This document shows positions 1 through 10,060 of a stretch of DNA of 64,000 nt, piece after piece. The position numbers and the translations under genes are program-made. The stretch comes from Lacimicrobium alkaliphilum (lineage in GTDB: Bacteria > Pseudomonadota > Gammaproteobacteria > Enterobacterales > Alteromonadaceae). The stretch lies in contig NZ_NISX01000003.1 in assembly GCF_002591895.1 (NCBI RefSeq), positions 17,732 through 81,731 on the forward strand, in the 5' to 3' direction. Position 1 is the first letter of the stretch; each line of letters opens with the position of its first letter. The notes below the pieces were generated by a model. The model was not told where the DNA came from, did no database searches, and saw only the letters and a program-made list of their open reading frames with translations.

Positions 1-54
1 AACGGGGCTTAACTCATTAAATCTCTGCGAACTCAGCGGCTCCGCGGTGAATAT

Positions 55-95
55 TATTTTAGACCTCTGTGTTCTCTGTGACTCTGTGGTGAATT
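55..95 (-). repeat. Dispersed CACAGAG-type repeat, copy 1
   Basis: Read on the minus strand this stretch is ACCACAGAG-T-CACAGAGAACACAGAGGT. It is nearly identical to 30188-30216 and is related to 49990-50024. It lies just downstream of the parC stop codon. The first 54 bases resemble degenerate further copies of the same theme (ctctgcg, ctccgcggtgaa). I see no coding potential in it. Similar short dispersed repeats are common in intergenic DNA of gammaproteobacteria; their function is unknown. Confidence 0.6.
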
Positions 96-112
96 CCTGC
101 CTTGGCTCTGTA

Positions 113-2413
113 TCAACCTGGCAGCTCGGGGTCGGTGTCTGTTTCAGGCTCCGGTTGTTGTGGTAACAATACTTCCACATCATCTACCCGTTGCAGACCA
201 CGAGGAAGTTTATGACCTCTGCGACCACGGTCTCCACGGAAATGGGCCAGATCCTCCTGACTCAGACTCATACCTCTTTTTCCGGCAATAATCTTCACCT
301 GAGCGCCATCGGGTACGACAGCCAACACTTTGACATATTCTTCACGGGTTTTGGCTTTGGCCGAACTGATACTGATAATTTTGTTGCCTTTCCCTTTGCC
401 CAAAGTGGGTAAGTCCTTCAGTGGGAACATCAACATGCGCCCTTCATTGGAAATTGCCAGGCACCAGTCGGTGTCCGGGTTACGCACCGGTTGTGGCGCC
501 AGTGCTTTCGCTGCAGTAGGTAAACTTAAGTAAGCCTTACCGTTTTTATTTTTACTGACCATATCGGCAAACTGACCAATGAAACCATAGCCAGCATCAG
601 AGGCAATCAGGAATTTATCTGCTTCATTACCCATCACCACATGTTCAATATGCTCTCCGGCGACGATATTAAATCGGCCGGTCAGCGGCTCGCCCTGACT
701 GCGGGCCGAGGGTAAAGTGTGTGCGTCGCACGCGAAGGCGCGCCCGGATGAATCAATAAATACCGCGGGCTGATTACTGCGGCCACGGGCATCTGCCAGA
801 TAATTGTCGCCCGCCTTATAACTCAGACCATTGGCATCAACATCATGGCCTTTAGCACATCGCGCCCAGCCTTTCTCTGACAGCACAATGGTGATCGCTT
901 CAGAGGGCACCAGTTGCTTTTCAGACAGAGCCCTGGCTTCGCCACGCTCCACCAAAGGTGAACGTCTGTCATCGCCATAGGCTTCAGCATCAGCCAGGAT
1001 TTCTTTTTTAATCAGTGTTTTGAGTTTTCTGTCTGAACCGAGCAAGGCCTGTAGTTTGTCACGCTCTGCGCTGAGCTCGTCCTGTTCGCCACGAATTTTT
1101 ATTTCTTCCAGGCGCGCGAGGTGACGAAGTTTTAACTCCAGAATGGCTTCTGCCTGGGTATCTGTGAGGCCAAAACGCTCCATCAGCACCGGTTTAGGTT
1201 TATCTTCAGTGCGAATAATATGAATGACTTCATCAATATTCAGAAAGGCGATTAACAAGCCCTCAAGAATATGCAGCCTTGCAAGGACCTTGTCTAACCG
1301 GTATTGCAAACGACGCACCACGGTTTCACGTCTGAATACCAGCCACTCACTAAGAATAGTGCGCAGATCCTTGACCTGTGGCCGGCCATCCAGCCCGATC
1401 ATGTTCAGATTGGCACGATAGTTCTTTTCCAGATCAGTGGTAGCAAAAAGATGCTGCATAAGCTGTTCGATATCCACCCGGTTTGAACGGGGCGTAATCA
1501 CCAGCCGGGTTGGATTCTCATGATCTGATTCGTCACGTAAATCACTGACCATAGGCAATTTTTTAGCCTGCATCTGCGCAGCAATCTGTTCCAGCACTTT
1601 GGCACCTGAGGCCTGATGGGGCAACGCGGTAATCACAATCTCGCCCTGATCTTCAGTATAAATCGCACGGGATTTAATCGACCCGCGGCCAGTTTCGTAG
1701 ATCCGCACCAGGTCTTCGCGGGGGGTAATAATTTCCGCCTCTGTTGGATAATCCGGCCCTTTTACAAACTGCATCAGATCAGCCAGTTCAGCCTTATTGT
1801 TATCCAGCAGATGGGCACAGGCGTGGGCCAGTTCGCGCACATTATGGGGCGGAATATCGGTGGCCATACCCACGGCAATACCGGTAATACCATTAACCAG
1901 AATGTGAGGCAGGCGTGCGGGTAATACTTTTGGCTCTTTCAGCGTGCCGTCAAAATTCGGCTGCCAGTCTACCGTGCCCTGCCCCAGTTCACTGAGTAAT
2001 ACTTCACTGAAACGGGACAGCCGTGCCTCGGTATAACGCATGGCGGCGAAGGACTTGGGATCGTCCGGCGCACCCCAGTTACCCTGACCATCCACCAGCG
2101 GGTACCGATAGGTAAACGGCTGCGCCATAAGTACCATGGCTTCATAGCAGGCGGAATCGCCGTGGGGATGAAATTTACCTAAGACATCACCAACCGTACG
2201 GGCAGATTTTTTATACTTTGCATTGGCGCTCAACCCCAGATCAGACATGGCATAAATGATGCGCCGCTGAACAGGTTTCAGGCCGTCTCCGATATTAGGC
2301 AAGGCGCGATCCATGATCACGTACATGGAGTAATTGAGGTAGGCGTCTTCCGTAAAGTGTCTCAGAGGAAGCTGTTCAACACCTTCCGCGCTGATAGTGA
2401 TTTCATGACTCAT
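113..2413 (-). CDS. parC: DNA topoisomerase IV subunit A
   Basis: ParC is the DNA-cleaving subunit of topoisomerase IV, which decatenates daughter chromosomes as a ParC2ParE2 complex. The 766-residue length fits the family (about 750). The winged-helix/tower breakage-rejoining domain fills roughly residues 10-490, with the catalytic tyrosine at Tyr127 in RYTEARLS. The C-terminal beta-pinwheel follows. ParC rather than GyrA is indicated by the short C-terminal domain without a GyrA box and by the N-terminal motif [20 protein letters not shown]. The quinolone-resistance region reads [11 protein letters not shown], with Ser87 and Glu91 both in the sensitive state. parE is not adjacent within the window; it may lie to the left, beyond the stop codon. 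Confidence 0.96.
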   Translation of the reverse strand: MSHEITISAEGVEQLPLRHFTEDAYLNYSMYVIMDRALPNIGDGLKPVQRRIIYAMSDLGLSANAKYKKSARTVGDVLGKFHPHGDSACYEAMVLMAQPFTYRYPLVDGQGNWGAPDDPKSFAAMRYTEARLSRFSEVLLSELGQGTVDWQPNFDGTLKEPKVLPARLPHILVNGITGIAVGMATDIPPHNVRELAHACAHLLDNNKAELADLMQFVKGPDYPTEAEIITPREDLVRIYETGRGSIKSRAIYTEDQGEIVITALPHQASGAKVLEQIAAQMQAKKLPMVSDLRDESDHENPTRLVITPRSNRVDIEQLMQHLFATTDLEKNYRANLNMIGLDGRPQVKDLRTILSEWLVFRRETVVRRLQYRLDKVLARLHILEGLLIAFLNIDEVIHIIRTEDKPKPVLMERFGLTDTQAEAILELKLRHLARLEEIKIRGEQDELSAERDKLQALLGSDRKLKTLIKKEILADAEAYGDDRRSPLVERGEARALSEKQLVPSEAITIVLSEKGWARCAKGHDVDANGLSYKAGDNYLADARGRSNQPAVFIDSSGRAFACDAHTLPSARSQGEPLTGRFNIVAGEHIEHVVMGNEADKFLIASDAGYGFIGQFADMVSKNKNGKAYLSLPTAAKALAPQPVRNPDTDWCLAISNEGRMLMFPLKDLPTLGKGKGNKIISISSAKAKTREEYVKVLAVVPDGAQVKIIAGKRGMSLSQEDLAHFRGDRGRRGHKLPRGLQRVDDVEVLLPQQPEPETDTDPELPG

Positions 2414-2679
2414 AGGTATACATTTTCTTATTGTGAAATCAGGTACTGTTATACCGGAGGCTTAACACGATGGGTATAGCCGCTCCGGACTGAACGTTAT
2501 TATTGTTTCTTGTACAAGCTTACCGGATTGCATCCTTTCAGGCACCCTGCTTTATGGCAAACAATACATGCCTCCCGACTCCACCTCCATCAGAAGTCTG
2601 CGGGACAGGCAACTTAGCATTGGTATCCCTGTCTGGACAATGGTTAAATAGAGAATAAACATAATCTAACCGGAGCGCT

Positions 2680-5600
2680 ATGCCCTTTCTCAGGCTGGTA
2701 ATCGGCTGTTGCTTCTGTCTGCTGTCGCTACAGGTTTGCGCGCAGACCACCCTGCAACTGATCGACAGTAACAAGGTGCAATCTCTCAAAGGCCAGTTTC
2801 GTGTTTTGTACGATCATCAAGCCGACTTTGGTATCAACGATGTGATGCAAAACCTGCACAAATTTGACTGGCCCCAGAGCCAGAATCCTAATTTTGGCTT
2901 TGGCGAAGAGGCGATCTGGCTGCATACCACGTTCAGTAATGTCAGCCAGGAGTCACAGTGGGTTATTGATCTGGGATATGCACAGAATGACAGGGTCGAC
3001 TTTTACCTTACTGCAAATGGCAAGGTGCTCGCCCACAGTATCCAGGGCAAAAAGCACGATCAGCGCTACCGTTTCCCGACCCTCGAAGCAGAGCTGCCAT
3101 TTGCCACCCGGCTGGATCTTTTTGTTCGCATCCGCAGTTCAGGTGAAGTGCGTGTTGCTCCTGTTGAACTGATGTCCAACCCCGTACACAGCGAGACACT
3201 GGCGCTGGAGAACCTGGTCTGGGGCGCCTTTTATGGCGCATTGCTGATCCTGCTGCTGTATAATCTGACCCTGTTTTTCAGCCTCCGAGACCCCAGTTTA
3301 CTGGCCTACGGAGCCTACATCAGCAGTGTGTTGCTGTGGCAGTTTGTATGGGGCGGCCATCTGCAACAATACACTCAGGGCGCAGTCCCTCCCTGGCTGA
3401 ATCAGCATGTTGATCTGTTGTTTATCAGTGTCGCCCTGAGTGCCGGTCTGTTTACCCTTGTGTTTCTCAACGCCCCAAAAACCGCACCACGCACCAGTAA
3501 ACTCATCTATATCAGCCTGTCCGGTCTGATCATACTCGGCCTGTTGTCACCGACACAGATATTGTCACCAGCCTGGCAGAGTAACCTGGTTTTTGTCTTC
3601 AGTATTCTCGCCATTTGCAGTTTTCTTTACGCTGGCTATGAAAGCTATGCCAACCATTTTAAGCCCGCCCGCTATTTTATCTTTGCCTGGAGCATACTGC
3701 TGGCCTCTGCGCTGTTAGGTATGCTGGGACTGATGGCGATTCTGCCGTCAAATAGTCTCACCACCTATTGTTTTCAGATCGGTGTGTTTATCGAGGTTTT
3801 CCTGTTTTCAATGGCATTAATGGAAAAAAGCCAGAATAAACTGGCGTCTTCGGTAGACACTGTCACTCAGGATCTGCGCAATAATATTGAAATTATTGAG
3901 GAACAGAATGCCCGCCTGGACATCGCCCGTAAACAAGCGGTTCAGGCCAGTAAGATTAAATCTCAGTTTCTGGCCAATATGAGTCACGAAATCCGCACAC
4001 CACTGAATGCGATCCTGGGTTTCAGTCAGGAGCTGGCACAAACACCGTTGCCACCACAGAAACAGCAGCATTTGCGGATCATTAATTCCTCCGCTAACAG
4101 CCTGCTTAATATCATCAATGATGTGCTGGATTTCTCCAAAATCGAGGCCGGTAAACTGCAGATCAATAACGACCCGTTTTCGCCGGTTGAATTGCTCGAA
4201 GAACTCACCGATATGATGGCCCGTTCTGCACAGGCTAAGCATCTCGAATTTATCTGTGACCTCAGCCCGTTGCCGCAGAAACTGATTGGTGATGCATCAC
4301 GAATACGTCAGGTGCTGACTAACCTGATCAGCAACGCGATAAAATTTACCCGCCAGGGCCATGTTCGTCTGGCGGTCAGTGGAGACGACAGAGAAAATGG
4401 CCTGTATGAACTCACGTTTATCATTGAAGACACCGGTATTGGTATCAAAGCCAGAGACAGACATCGCTTATTCAGTGCATTTTCGCAGCTCGATGCCGCG
4501 ATCAACCGGGAATATCAGGGCACCGGCCTGGGTCTGGCCATCAGTCAGCAGTTAATTAAGCTGATGCATGGAAATATTGAGCTGCAGAGCGAGCTGGGCC
4601 AGGGCAGTACATTTATCGTGCGTCTGAGAGTCAATAAGCTGAGCTATCGATTGTCTCATAATACTAACGAATATTGGCAGGATAAGAATGTGCTGTTATA
4701 TGACAGCTACCCGACGTCACGCAAAGCGACAAGTAAATTATTACAGACTATGGGTGCCCGTATCACCAGTGCAGATAGTCTCGATTACCTGGCCACCTGT
4801 ACGCAGCCTTTCGATTATCTGCTGTTTTCCTGTGCCGAAGAAAACGAACGTTTCTGCCAGTTGCAAATGTCAGTGATCAAAGACATTAATGCGCCCCAGA
4901 AAATATTACTTGAATGTTCACAACGTCCCTTTCAACACCCAGACAAAGAACAGGTTTTCGGGCACCAGATTATGCGCCCACTAACGCCAGGCAAACTCAT
5001 CCATCTGCTGAAGCCGGCACCACTGCTCCAGCCTGACAGGTTTAAGAACAAGCTGGACACGCTATCAAGTGCCCGTGTACTGGCGGTAGACGATATGGAA
5101 ATTAACCTCAGCCTGCTCAGTACCTGGCTTAAGAACTCGGCCATCGAACTGTCGTTAAGCTTCAGTGGTCAGGAGGCGGTCAGCCGCTGTGAAAAAGAAG
5201 CCTTTGATTTGATTCTGATGGATGTGCAGATGCCGGGGCTGGACGGTCTTGCAGCAACCCGCCTGATCCGCAAGACCCAACTTAATCAGGGTACACCTAT
5301 TGTTGCGGTTACCGCACACGCATTCAGGGAAGAAAAAGAGAAGCTATTGGCGTCAGGCATGGATGACTATCTTCCTAAGCCCATAGATTTTGATGATTTA
5401 ATCCGTCTGATTAAACGCTGGTGTCAACTCGACGAAGAGTTGCCCTCGGCCATACTGGACTGGAACCTGGCACTTCAGCGAGCCAACAACGATGAGGAGG
5501 CCGCGCAGCAACTTCTGCAGGCGTTTATCAGGCAGTTACCCGACTTTAAAGAGCAAATTGCGAAGGCGGTCTCCGATGAAGACGAGTCAGCCCTGGAGCA

Positions 5601-5802
5601 ATTGATCCATAAACTGCATGGAGGTTGCTGCTATACCGGAGTACCGACATTAAAAGGATTGTGTGAAGAAACCGAAAGTCTGCTAAAAGGCGGATATAAG
5701 CAGGATGCCATTGCCCGCCTAATGTTTCTGGACGAGGCCTGCGATCAGGTGATTGACGAGGCCACAAAGTTTTTGCAAAAACACGCACAACAAACTATCT
5801 GA
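2680..5802 (+). CDS. 7TMR-DISM hybrid sensor histidine kinase (HisKA-HATPase-REC-HPt)
   Basis: This 1040-residue membrane sensor carries a full internal phosphorelay. Domains in order: signal peptide (about 1-22, ending VCAQ), a periplasmic 7TMR-DISM sensory beta-sandwich (about 25-175), seven transmembrane helices (about 180-385), a short coiled coil, HisKA with His436 in SHEIRTPL, HATPase_c (N box ISNAIKF, G boxes DTGIGI and GTGLGLAIS), a degenerate receiver (about 670-770), a true receiver with Asp848 (LMDVQMPG), and an HPt domain with His977 (HKLHGG). The output regulator is not adjacent, so it must lie elsewhere. CGGAG precedes the ATG at good spacing. DISM domains are thought to bind carbohydrate or other small ligands; the ligand here is unknown. 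BarA differs by having HAMP and CHASE-like sensory parts instead. Confidence 0.88.
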   Translation: MPFLRLVIGCCFCLLSLQVCAQTTLQLIDSNKVQSLKGQFRVLYDHQADFGINDVMQNLHKFDWPQSQNPNFGFGEEAIWLHTTFSNVSQESQWVIDLGYAQNDRVDFYLTANGKVLAHSIQGKKHDQRYRFPTLEAELPFATRLDLFVRIRSSGEVRVAPVELMSNPVHSETLALENLVWGAFYGALLILLLYNLTLFFSLRDPSLLAYGAYISSVLLWQFVWGGHLQQYTQGAVPPWLNQHVDLLFISVALSAGLFTLVFLNAPKTAPRTSKLIYISLSGLIILGLLSPTQILSPAWQSNLVFVFSILAICSFLYAGYESYANHFKPARYFIFAWSILLASALLGMLGLMAILPSNSLTTYCFQIGVFIEVFLFSMALMEKSQNKLASSVDTVTQDLRNNIEIIEEQNARLDIARKQAVQASKIKSQFLANMSHEIRTPLNAILGFSQELAQTPLPPQKQQHLRIINSSANSLLNIINDVLDFSKIEAGKLQINNDPFSPVELLEELTDMMARSAQAKHLEFICDLSPLPQKLIGDASRIRQVLTNLISNAIKFTRQGHVRLAVSGDDRENGLYELTFIIEDTGIGIKARDRHRLFSAFSQLDAAINREYQGTGLGLAISQQLIKLMHGNIELQSELGQGSTFIVRLRVNKLSYRLSHNTNEYWQDKNVLLYDSYPTSRKATSKLLQTMGARITSADSLDYLATCTQPFDYLLFSCAEENERFCQLQMSVIKDINAPQKILLECSQRPFQHPDKEQVFGHQIMRPLTPGKLIHLLKPAPLLQPDRFKNKLDTLSSARVLAVDDMEINLSLLSTWLKNSAIELSLSFSGQEAVSRCEKEAFDLILMDVQMPGLDGLAATRLIRKTQLNQGTPIVAVTAHAFREEKEKLLASGMDDYLPKPIDFDDLIRLIKRWCQLDEELPSAILDWNLALQRANNDEEAAQQLLQAFIRQLPDFKEQIAKAVSDEDESALEQLIHKLHGGCCYTGVPTLKGLCEETESLLKGGYKQDAIARLMFLDEACDQVIDEATKFLQKHAQQTI

Positions 5803-5814
5803 GCCGGAGATTAA

Positions 5815-6489
5815 TTACTGCTGTATAGCCTGTTGTTGACAGGCTTTTAGCAAAGCGACAAATTCCTGCTCTTCTCTGTCCAGCTCTGAACTATACAGAT
5901 AAAGATCATAACCGAATGCTTCCCGCATACGACCCATCCGATTCGCCAGCATTGCCAACATACCCAAATACTGCTTTCCCTGCGCTGATTTATAGCTATC
6001 ATCCTCAATCAGCGTATCACTGTAACAACCGCCACTGGTGCAATTCTGCCGGTGAGCCTGCAATAATAACGGTCTTTGCTGCATCAGAATATTGCTGGCC
6101 AGCCTTGGTGAAATATCTTCCAGTAACGGGTCATAACTTTTCAGGCGAATGCCCACCAACTCCATAGGCTCATGGGTGAGCCCCGTGTGCAGACGGGGAA
6201 TATCGATACGCTGAATATTGTCCCAGTCGAGACTGTAACCACCAAAGCGGTGTAAATAGCGGAATTTTTCCGGAGTCAGCTCAAAACTATACGCGGGTTC
6301 GCGGATCTTTAACCAACCGATCAGTATCGTCACCAACGATGCGCTGGTGAGAAAAATCCCGGCCAGTCTCAATAATTCAGGCATCCAGGCCAACCACATG
6401 GCACTTAGCAGCAGCGCCACGGTGCCTGCCAGGCACAGCGTAAACCCGTTTCGTTTGGCTCCAGCCCGAATGCGAATAATGTCAGTCAT
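5815..6489 (-). CDS. DUF2982 family membrane protein
   Basis: This 224-residue protein has two close hydrophobic helices near the N terminus (about 16-36 and 40-60) followed by a soluble domain. The soluble part contains LTPEKFRYLHRFGGYSLDWDNIQRID, a PH-like or bPH-type beta pattern. This matches my memory of the DUF2982 family, found in Alteromonadales and Vibrionales with no known function. It ends 13 bases from the convergent sensor kinase gene and starts 3 bases after the stop of the 41-residue gene at 6493-6618, so the two are probably co-translated. The assignment rests on overall pattern rather than a catalytic motif. Confidence 0.65.
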   Translation of the reverse strand: MTDIIRIRAGAKRNGFTLCLAGTVALLLSAMWLAWMPELLRLAGIFLTSASLVTILIGWLKIREPAYSFELTPEKFRYLHRFGGYSLDWDNIQRIDIPRLHTGLTHEPMELVGIRLKSYDPLLEDISPRLASNILMQQRPLLLQAHRQNCTSGGCYSDTLIEDDSYKSAQGKQYLGMLAMLANRMGRMREAFGYDLYLYSSELDREEQEFVALLKACQQQAIQQ

Positions 6490-6492
6490 AGT

Positions 6493-6618
6493 TTACAGCC
6501 AGAACAGTTCCAGTAACAGATACATCAATAGCCCCCAGATTAACGCAGCACGTATCTTCCTGCACCTCGGGCACTGTGTGAACAAGCCACCCTTGTTATT
6601 ACTTCTGTTTTCGCGCAT
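6493..6618 (-). CDS. 41-residue zinc-ribbon-like membrane peptide
   Basis: Translating the minus strand gives a 41-residue peptide with a CPRC motif (QCPRCRKIR) followed at once by one hydrophobic helix (about residues 26-41, WGLLMYLLLELFWL). The start is supported by GAAGAGGATCTT immediately before the ATG, and the stop lies 3 bases before the DUF2982 start, as expected of a two-gene operon. A single CxxC would need a second peptide or subunit to complete a zinc site. I know no named family for it. The alternative is chance, but the good ribosome binding site and tight coupling argue for a real gene. Confidence 0.55.
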   Translation of the reverse strand: MRENRSNNKGGLFTQCPRCRKIRAALIWGLLMYLLLELFWL

Positions 6619-6763
6619 AAGATCCTCTTCTGTGATGTGCGCGATGAGGTGTCAGGCACCCTGCCTGTGGTATCATAGTCGCTTGATATTTTTTACGTGC
6701 GGCAAAATCCAAATTCGTCTCCGGGGCGTATCTTTGCCATTACTTATTAGTTGAGATTCCAAT

Positions 6764-7318
6764 ATGTCAGATGAGATTAAGCATCATTACCAGAAAATTA
6801 TAGAGCTGTTGGGAGAAGATGTCTCCCGGGATGGCCTGGTGGACACCCCTAAACGGGCCGCCACCGCCATGCAATATCTTACGGACGGCTATAACAAGAC
6901 TCTGGATGAAGTGGTCAATGATGCGGTATTTGAATCAGACACCGATGAGATGGTCGTGATTCAGGATATTGAATTCTATTCTCTGTGTGAGCATCATATG
7001 TTGCCATTCATCGGCCGCTGCCATATCTCCTATCTGCCCACCGGCAAGGTACTGGGGCTGTCCAAGTTTGCCCGTATCGTCGATATGTTCGCACGCCGCC
7101 TGCAGATACAGGAAGGTCTGACCAAACAGATCGCCGAAGCGGTGCAGCAGGTTACCGGCGCCAAGGGAGTCGGGGTTATTCTGGAAGGCAAGCATATGTG
7201 TATGATGATGCGCGGTGTACAGAAACAGAATTCTTCCATGGTTACATCGGTCATGCTGGGCCATATGCGCTCAAATCAGGCCACCCGCAATGAATTCCTG
7301 CGTCTGATCGGAAAATAA
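6764..7318 (+). CDS. folE: GTP cyclohydrolase I (type IA)
   Basis: FolE converts GTP to 7,8-dihydroneopterin triphosphate plus formate, the first step to tetrahydrofolate and pterins, as a cytoplasmic decamer. The 184-residue chain has the canonical core. The zinc ligands appear to be Cys75 and His78 in [10 protein letters not shown] and Cys146 in HMCMMMRGV. The signatures [11 protein letters not shown] and KLARIV-like [11 protein letters not shown] are present. Its length matches short FolE1 proteins lacking the N-terminal extension. The Shine-Dalgarno sequence is weak (GAG in TTGAGATTCC). The gene is monocistronic; the TonB receptor gene converges 3 bases after its stop. Confidence 0.95.
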   Translation: MSDEIKHHYQKIIELLGEDVSRDGLVDTPKRAATAMQYLTDGYNKTLDEVVNDAVFESDTDEMVVIQDIEFYSLCEHHMLPFIGRCHISYLPTGKVLGLSKFARIVDMFARRLQIQEGLTKQIAEAVQQVTGAKGVGVILEGKHMCMMMRGVQKQNSSMVTSVMLGHMRSNQATRNEFLRLIGK

Positions 7319-7321
7319 CTA

Positions 7322-9331
7322 TTAAAACCGGTAACTGATATCCAGCATTACTCTTCGCCCCTGTCCCCGGATAGGGGATTGCCCTCCGCGATAAGGCTGC
7401 AACCAGTACTGCTCTTCATCCAATAAATTATTCACGCCAACCGACAGGCTCCAGCGTCCGGGATTGTACTGGTAGAACACATCCACTAAAGACTCGGGGT
7501 TCATTTTTTTCGGCTGGCCACAAATAAAGTTACTATCCTCAGCACAGGCGTAGCGACCCGCTACCTGTTGTGCACTGAGGTTGAAACTACTTTGCCGGTT
7601 AATAAAGTAACTCAGATTGAGTTTAAACATCTGCTCCGGGATCCCCAACACCGCATCCTCGTCGCGATCCACGCCGATATCCGTAATGTTGTTATGACCC
7701 AATCTGAAATAAGAGTGGCTGAGCGTCAGGGCAATATGCTCTGACTGCCACTGCGCCTGGGTCTCCACGCCGTAAGTAGCAATATCACCAAGGGTGGTGT
7801 TACTGGCAGTCTGCGGATCAAAACCAATGTAATCACTCACTTTCATCCAGAACAGATTGGTAGTCAGAGCCAGATTCTGATCCACCTGATAACCGGCTTC
7901 CAGTTCCCAGGCGCGGGTTGATTCGGTCTTGTAGATCGCATTTCCGGCATTGGCCGCACTGGCCAGGGTATCGAACTGAGGGCTTTTGAAGGCTTCATTG
8001 TAAACCAGCTTGGCATGCCACTTTTGCCAGTGCCGGGTCAGAGCCAGTCTGGGAACGAACTTGTCACCAACAGCGTCATCATCTTCATACCGACCTGCCA
8101 GTGTCAGCACCGCCCAGCCAAGATCCTGCTGATACTGAGCAAAGACTGCCAGATTTGTATTATCACTATCGGCATGCCCCCCGAAACGACTGGCCGCATC
8201 AAACAGATAGGACTCAGTAACCCTGGCTGTTTCCCGATAAGCAGAACCACCAAGCAACAGGCTGGAAAATTCACTGAACTGATATAAGGCACTGATGTCC
8301 GCGCGGGTGCGGGATAATTCACGCCTCAGGTTATGGCCATACTGACCACGACTGTTCCAGGGGCGCTGAGACACATGACTGACGGCGGCCTCCCAGCTGA
8401 GTCTGTCGTTAGCTTGCCACTTCTTGTCGAGGCTTACGGCCAGATGTTCAAAGCTGAGCTCATTGGCCCGGGTATAGCGTAAATTTGGTGAGAAGAACAA
8501 GCCCGAGTCACCAAACAGCAACCGATCCTGCTGCTCGAACCTGTCATACTGCAATATAGCTCGCCACCCCTGGTACTGAAGATTCATATTCAGATTCACG
8601 GGTTTAGCGTTACTGTTATCTTTCAGGGAAAAGCGATATCCATCCAGTGCCTGCCAGTGTTTGTCCGAGTAATCACCCTGGCCGATTGAAGCCGACATAC
8701 CAAAATGCAGACTATCATTGCCGACCGGCAGATTATTCGCATAAGACAACGCGAGCAGCCCGTGATGATTGCCGCCTTTACCCAAATCAGTACTCAGATG
8801 AACTTCACCACCTTCGCCCTGCTGGCCTTTGGTGGTGACGCGGATCACCGCCAGTGCAGCCTGACCACCATAACGGGCCGAACCCGGCCCACGAATAATC
8901 TCCACCGACCGGATATTGGCCACCGGGTAACGATTACCTAATACCAGTGAGCCAAAAGCGAGTTCATTCTGCTCGACACCATCGATGGATAACAGAATCT
9001 TGGCCTCCATACCCCAGATACCGCGAAAACTCACTGAAAAAGTACCAATGGTATCGGTTCCGACCCAAAAACCCGGTACCTGGCGCAATAAATCACTCAG
9101 ATATCTGGCACCCGACTGCTCAATATAGGAAGAGGACAATAATGTTACGGTGCCCGGCTGCTGGCGTAATGTCGCCTTTTGATTCGAGGCAATATCCACT
9201 TCCATCGCCATCAGGTCGTCTAATGACAAGTGGAACAGCCCCGTCATGTCTTCTGCCATTATCGGGCCTGATACAGCAACGTTTAAAAACAGTGCCGCAC
9301 ACACAGAACCCATCCCTCTGAAAGTCGACAA
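7322..9331 (-). CDS. TonB-dependent outer membrane receptor (substrate unknown)
   Basis: This 669-residue protein has a signal peptide (about 1-26, ending PIMA), a plug domain (about 50-165, including RQQPGTVTLLSSSYIEQSGARYLSDLLRQ and VEIIRGPGSARYGG) and a beta-barrel ending in aromatic MLDISYRF. The barrel size is like that of vitamin B12 or colicin I receptors. It imports a scarce ligand with energy from TonB-ExbBD. The start is read as TTG at 9331, because GGAG lies six bases upstream; an ATG at 9313 has an SD-like stretch too close to it. The ligand cannot be inferred: it is convergent with folE and no transporter or iron gene flanks it. Confidence 0.85.
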   Translation of the reverse strand: MSTFRGMGSVCAALFLNVAVSGPIMAEDMTGLFHLSLDDLMAMEVDIASNQKATLRQQPGTVTLLSSSYIEQSGARYLSDLLRQVPGFWVGTDTIGTFSVSFRGIWGMEAKILLSIDGVEQNELAFGSLVLGNRYPVANIRSVEIIRGPGSARYGGQAALAVIRVTTKGQQGEGGEVHLSTDLGKGGNHHGLLALSYANNLPVGNDSLHFGMSASIGQGDYSDKHWQALDGYRFSLKDNSNAKPVNLNMNLQYQGWRAILQYDRFEQQDRLLFGDSGLFFSPNLRYTRANELSFEHLAVSLDKKWQANDRLSWEAAVSHVSQRPWNSRGQYGHNLRRELSRTRADISALYQFSEFSSLLLGGSAYRETARVTESYLFDAASRFGGHADSDNTNLAVFAQYQQDLGWAVLTLAGRYEDDDAVGDKFVPRLALTRHWQKWHAKLVYNEAFKSPQFDTLASAANAGNAIYKTESTRAWELEAGYQVDQNLALTTNLFWMKVSDYIGFDPQTASNTTLGDIATYGVETQAQWQSEHIALTLSHSYFRLGHNNITDIGVDRDEDAVLGIPEQMFKLNLSYFINRQSSFNLSAQQVAGRYACAEDSNFICGQPKKMNPESLVDVFYQYNPGRWSLSVGVNNLLDEEQYWLQPYRGGQSPIRGQGRRVMLDISYRF

Positions 9332-9430
9332 AAAATGCTCCGGTTGTGGCTGTCTAATATAACTAACTGTAGGCTATATACAGGATTTTTATCAGTTTTT
9401 TATTGAGAAACCTTATTTCTGAAGACGCGT

Positions 9431-10060
9431 TCAGTCGCCACTTTGAAAGGTTTCAAACTGATTGGGGAGGTAGCCCGCCAGAGTGCCTGATAGCCTGACG
9501 TAGCTTGCCAATGCACGGGGTAATGTCATCGCAATCCCGGGGAGCTGCTGGCGTAGGTCAGGGTTACCCCGTTCATCTGCCTGCTCTATGGCCAGCTCAA
9601 TATTGGCAAAGGTGCTTAACAAACGCAGAATATGGCTGAGTTCTTTTGCCGCATCGGGGGCTTTCTCCGGCACCTGTTGTTGCATCCTTTGCCAGGATTT
9701 TTGCCATACGGGCTCCAGTTGCCGATGGCCCAGCAGGCAGCCACACAACCACTGGCTCAGCGGTGACTCCATAGTCATAGCCGGAAAATACTCACACTCT
9801 GCCGGCATAATCCCGGCGGTGTTTTCGTCCCGCATTTGCATCAGTTGCTGTTTAAAACAGTCCATCAGCGGCTCAGCCAGTTTGTCAGCCAGGGCCTGAT
9901 CAATGTCTTCCGGGGCGATCAGAGTCCAGGCCATCCATTGTTCAGGGGGCGGTATTTCGGGGGCTGCGGCCACGGCAAAGCACAGGCCTTGTATTTCCAG
10001 ATGCCCCCGCAATTGCTGAGGATACTGATCACAGAGTTCTGCCAATTTATGATGATTCAT
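9431..10060 (-). CDS. YecA/UPF0149-like protein
   Basis: This 209-residue soluble, mostly helical protein has no transmembrane segment. The stretch SPLSQWLCGCLLGH around residue 100, followed by a bundle of acidic helices, resembles the WL-x-GFL-x-G pattern of the UPF0149 (YecA/YgfB) family. The short N terminus is atypical and no SEC-C zinc tail is present. The gene overlaps the upstream kinase by four bases (ATGA), so translation is coupled. The role is unknown, and the family call is tentative. Confidence 0.45.
   Translation of the reverse strand: MNHHKLAELCDQYPQQLRGHLEIQGLCFAVAAAPEIPPPEQWMAWTLIAPEDIDQALADKLAEPLMDCFKQQLMQMRDENTAGIMPAECEYFPAMTMESPLSQWLCGCLLGHRQLEPVWQKSWQRMQQQVPEKAPDAAKELSHILRLLSTFANIELAIEQADERGNPDLRQQLPGIAMTLPRALASYVRLSGTLAGYLPNQFETFQSGD

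Noticed and set aside
2414-2424. GTATACAT just upstream of parC, similar to the GntR operators
   Set aside because: Only the core matches (the left flank is AGG, not ATT), it abuts the start codon of an essential gene, and GTATAC also occurs by chance inside coding regions.
8947-9321. 124-residue frame opposite the start of the first TonB receptor gene
   Set aside because: It is antisense to a signal peptide and plug domain; no SD or family pattern.
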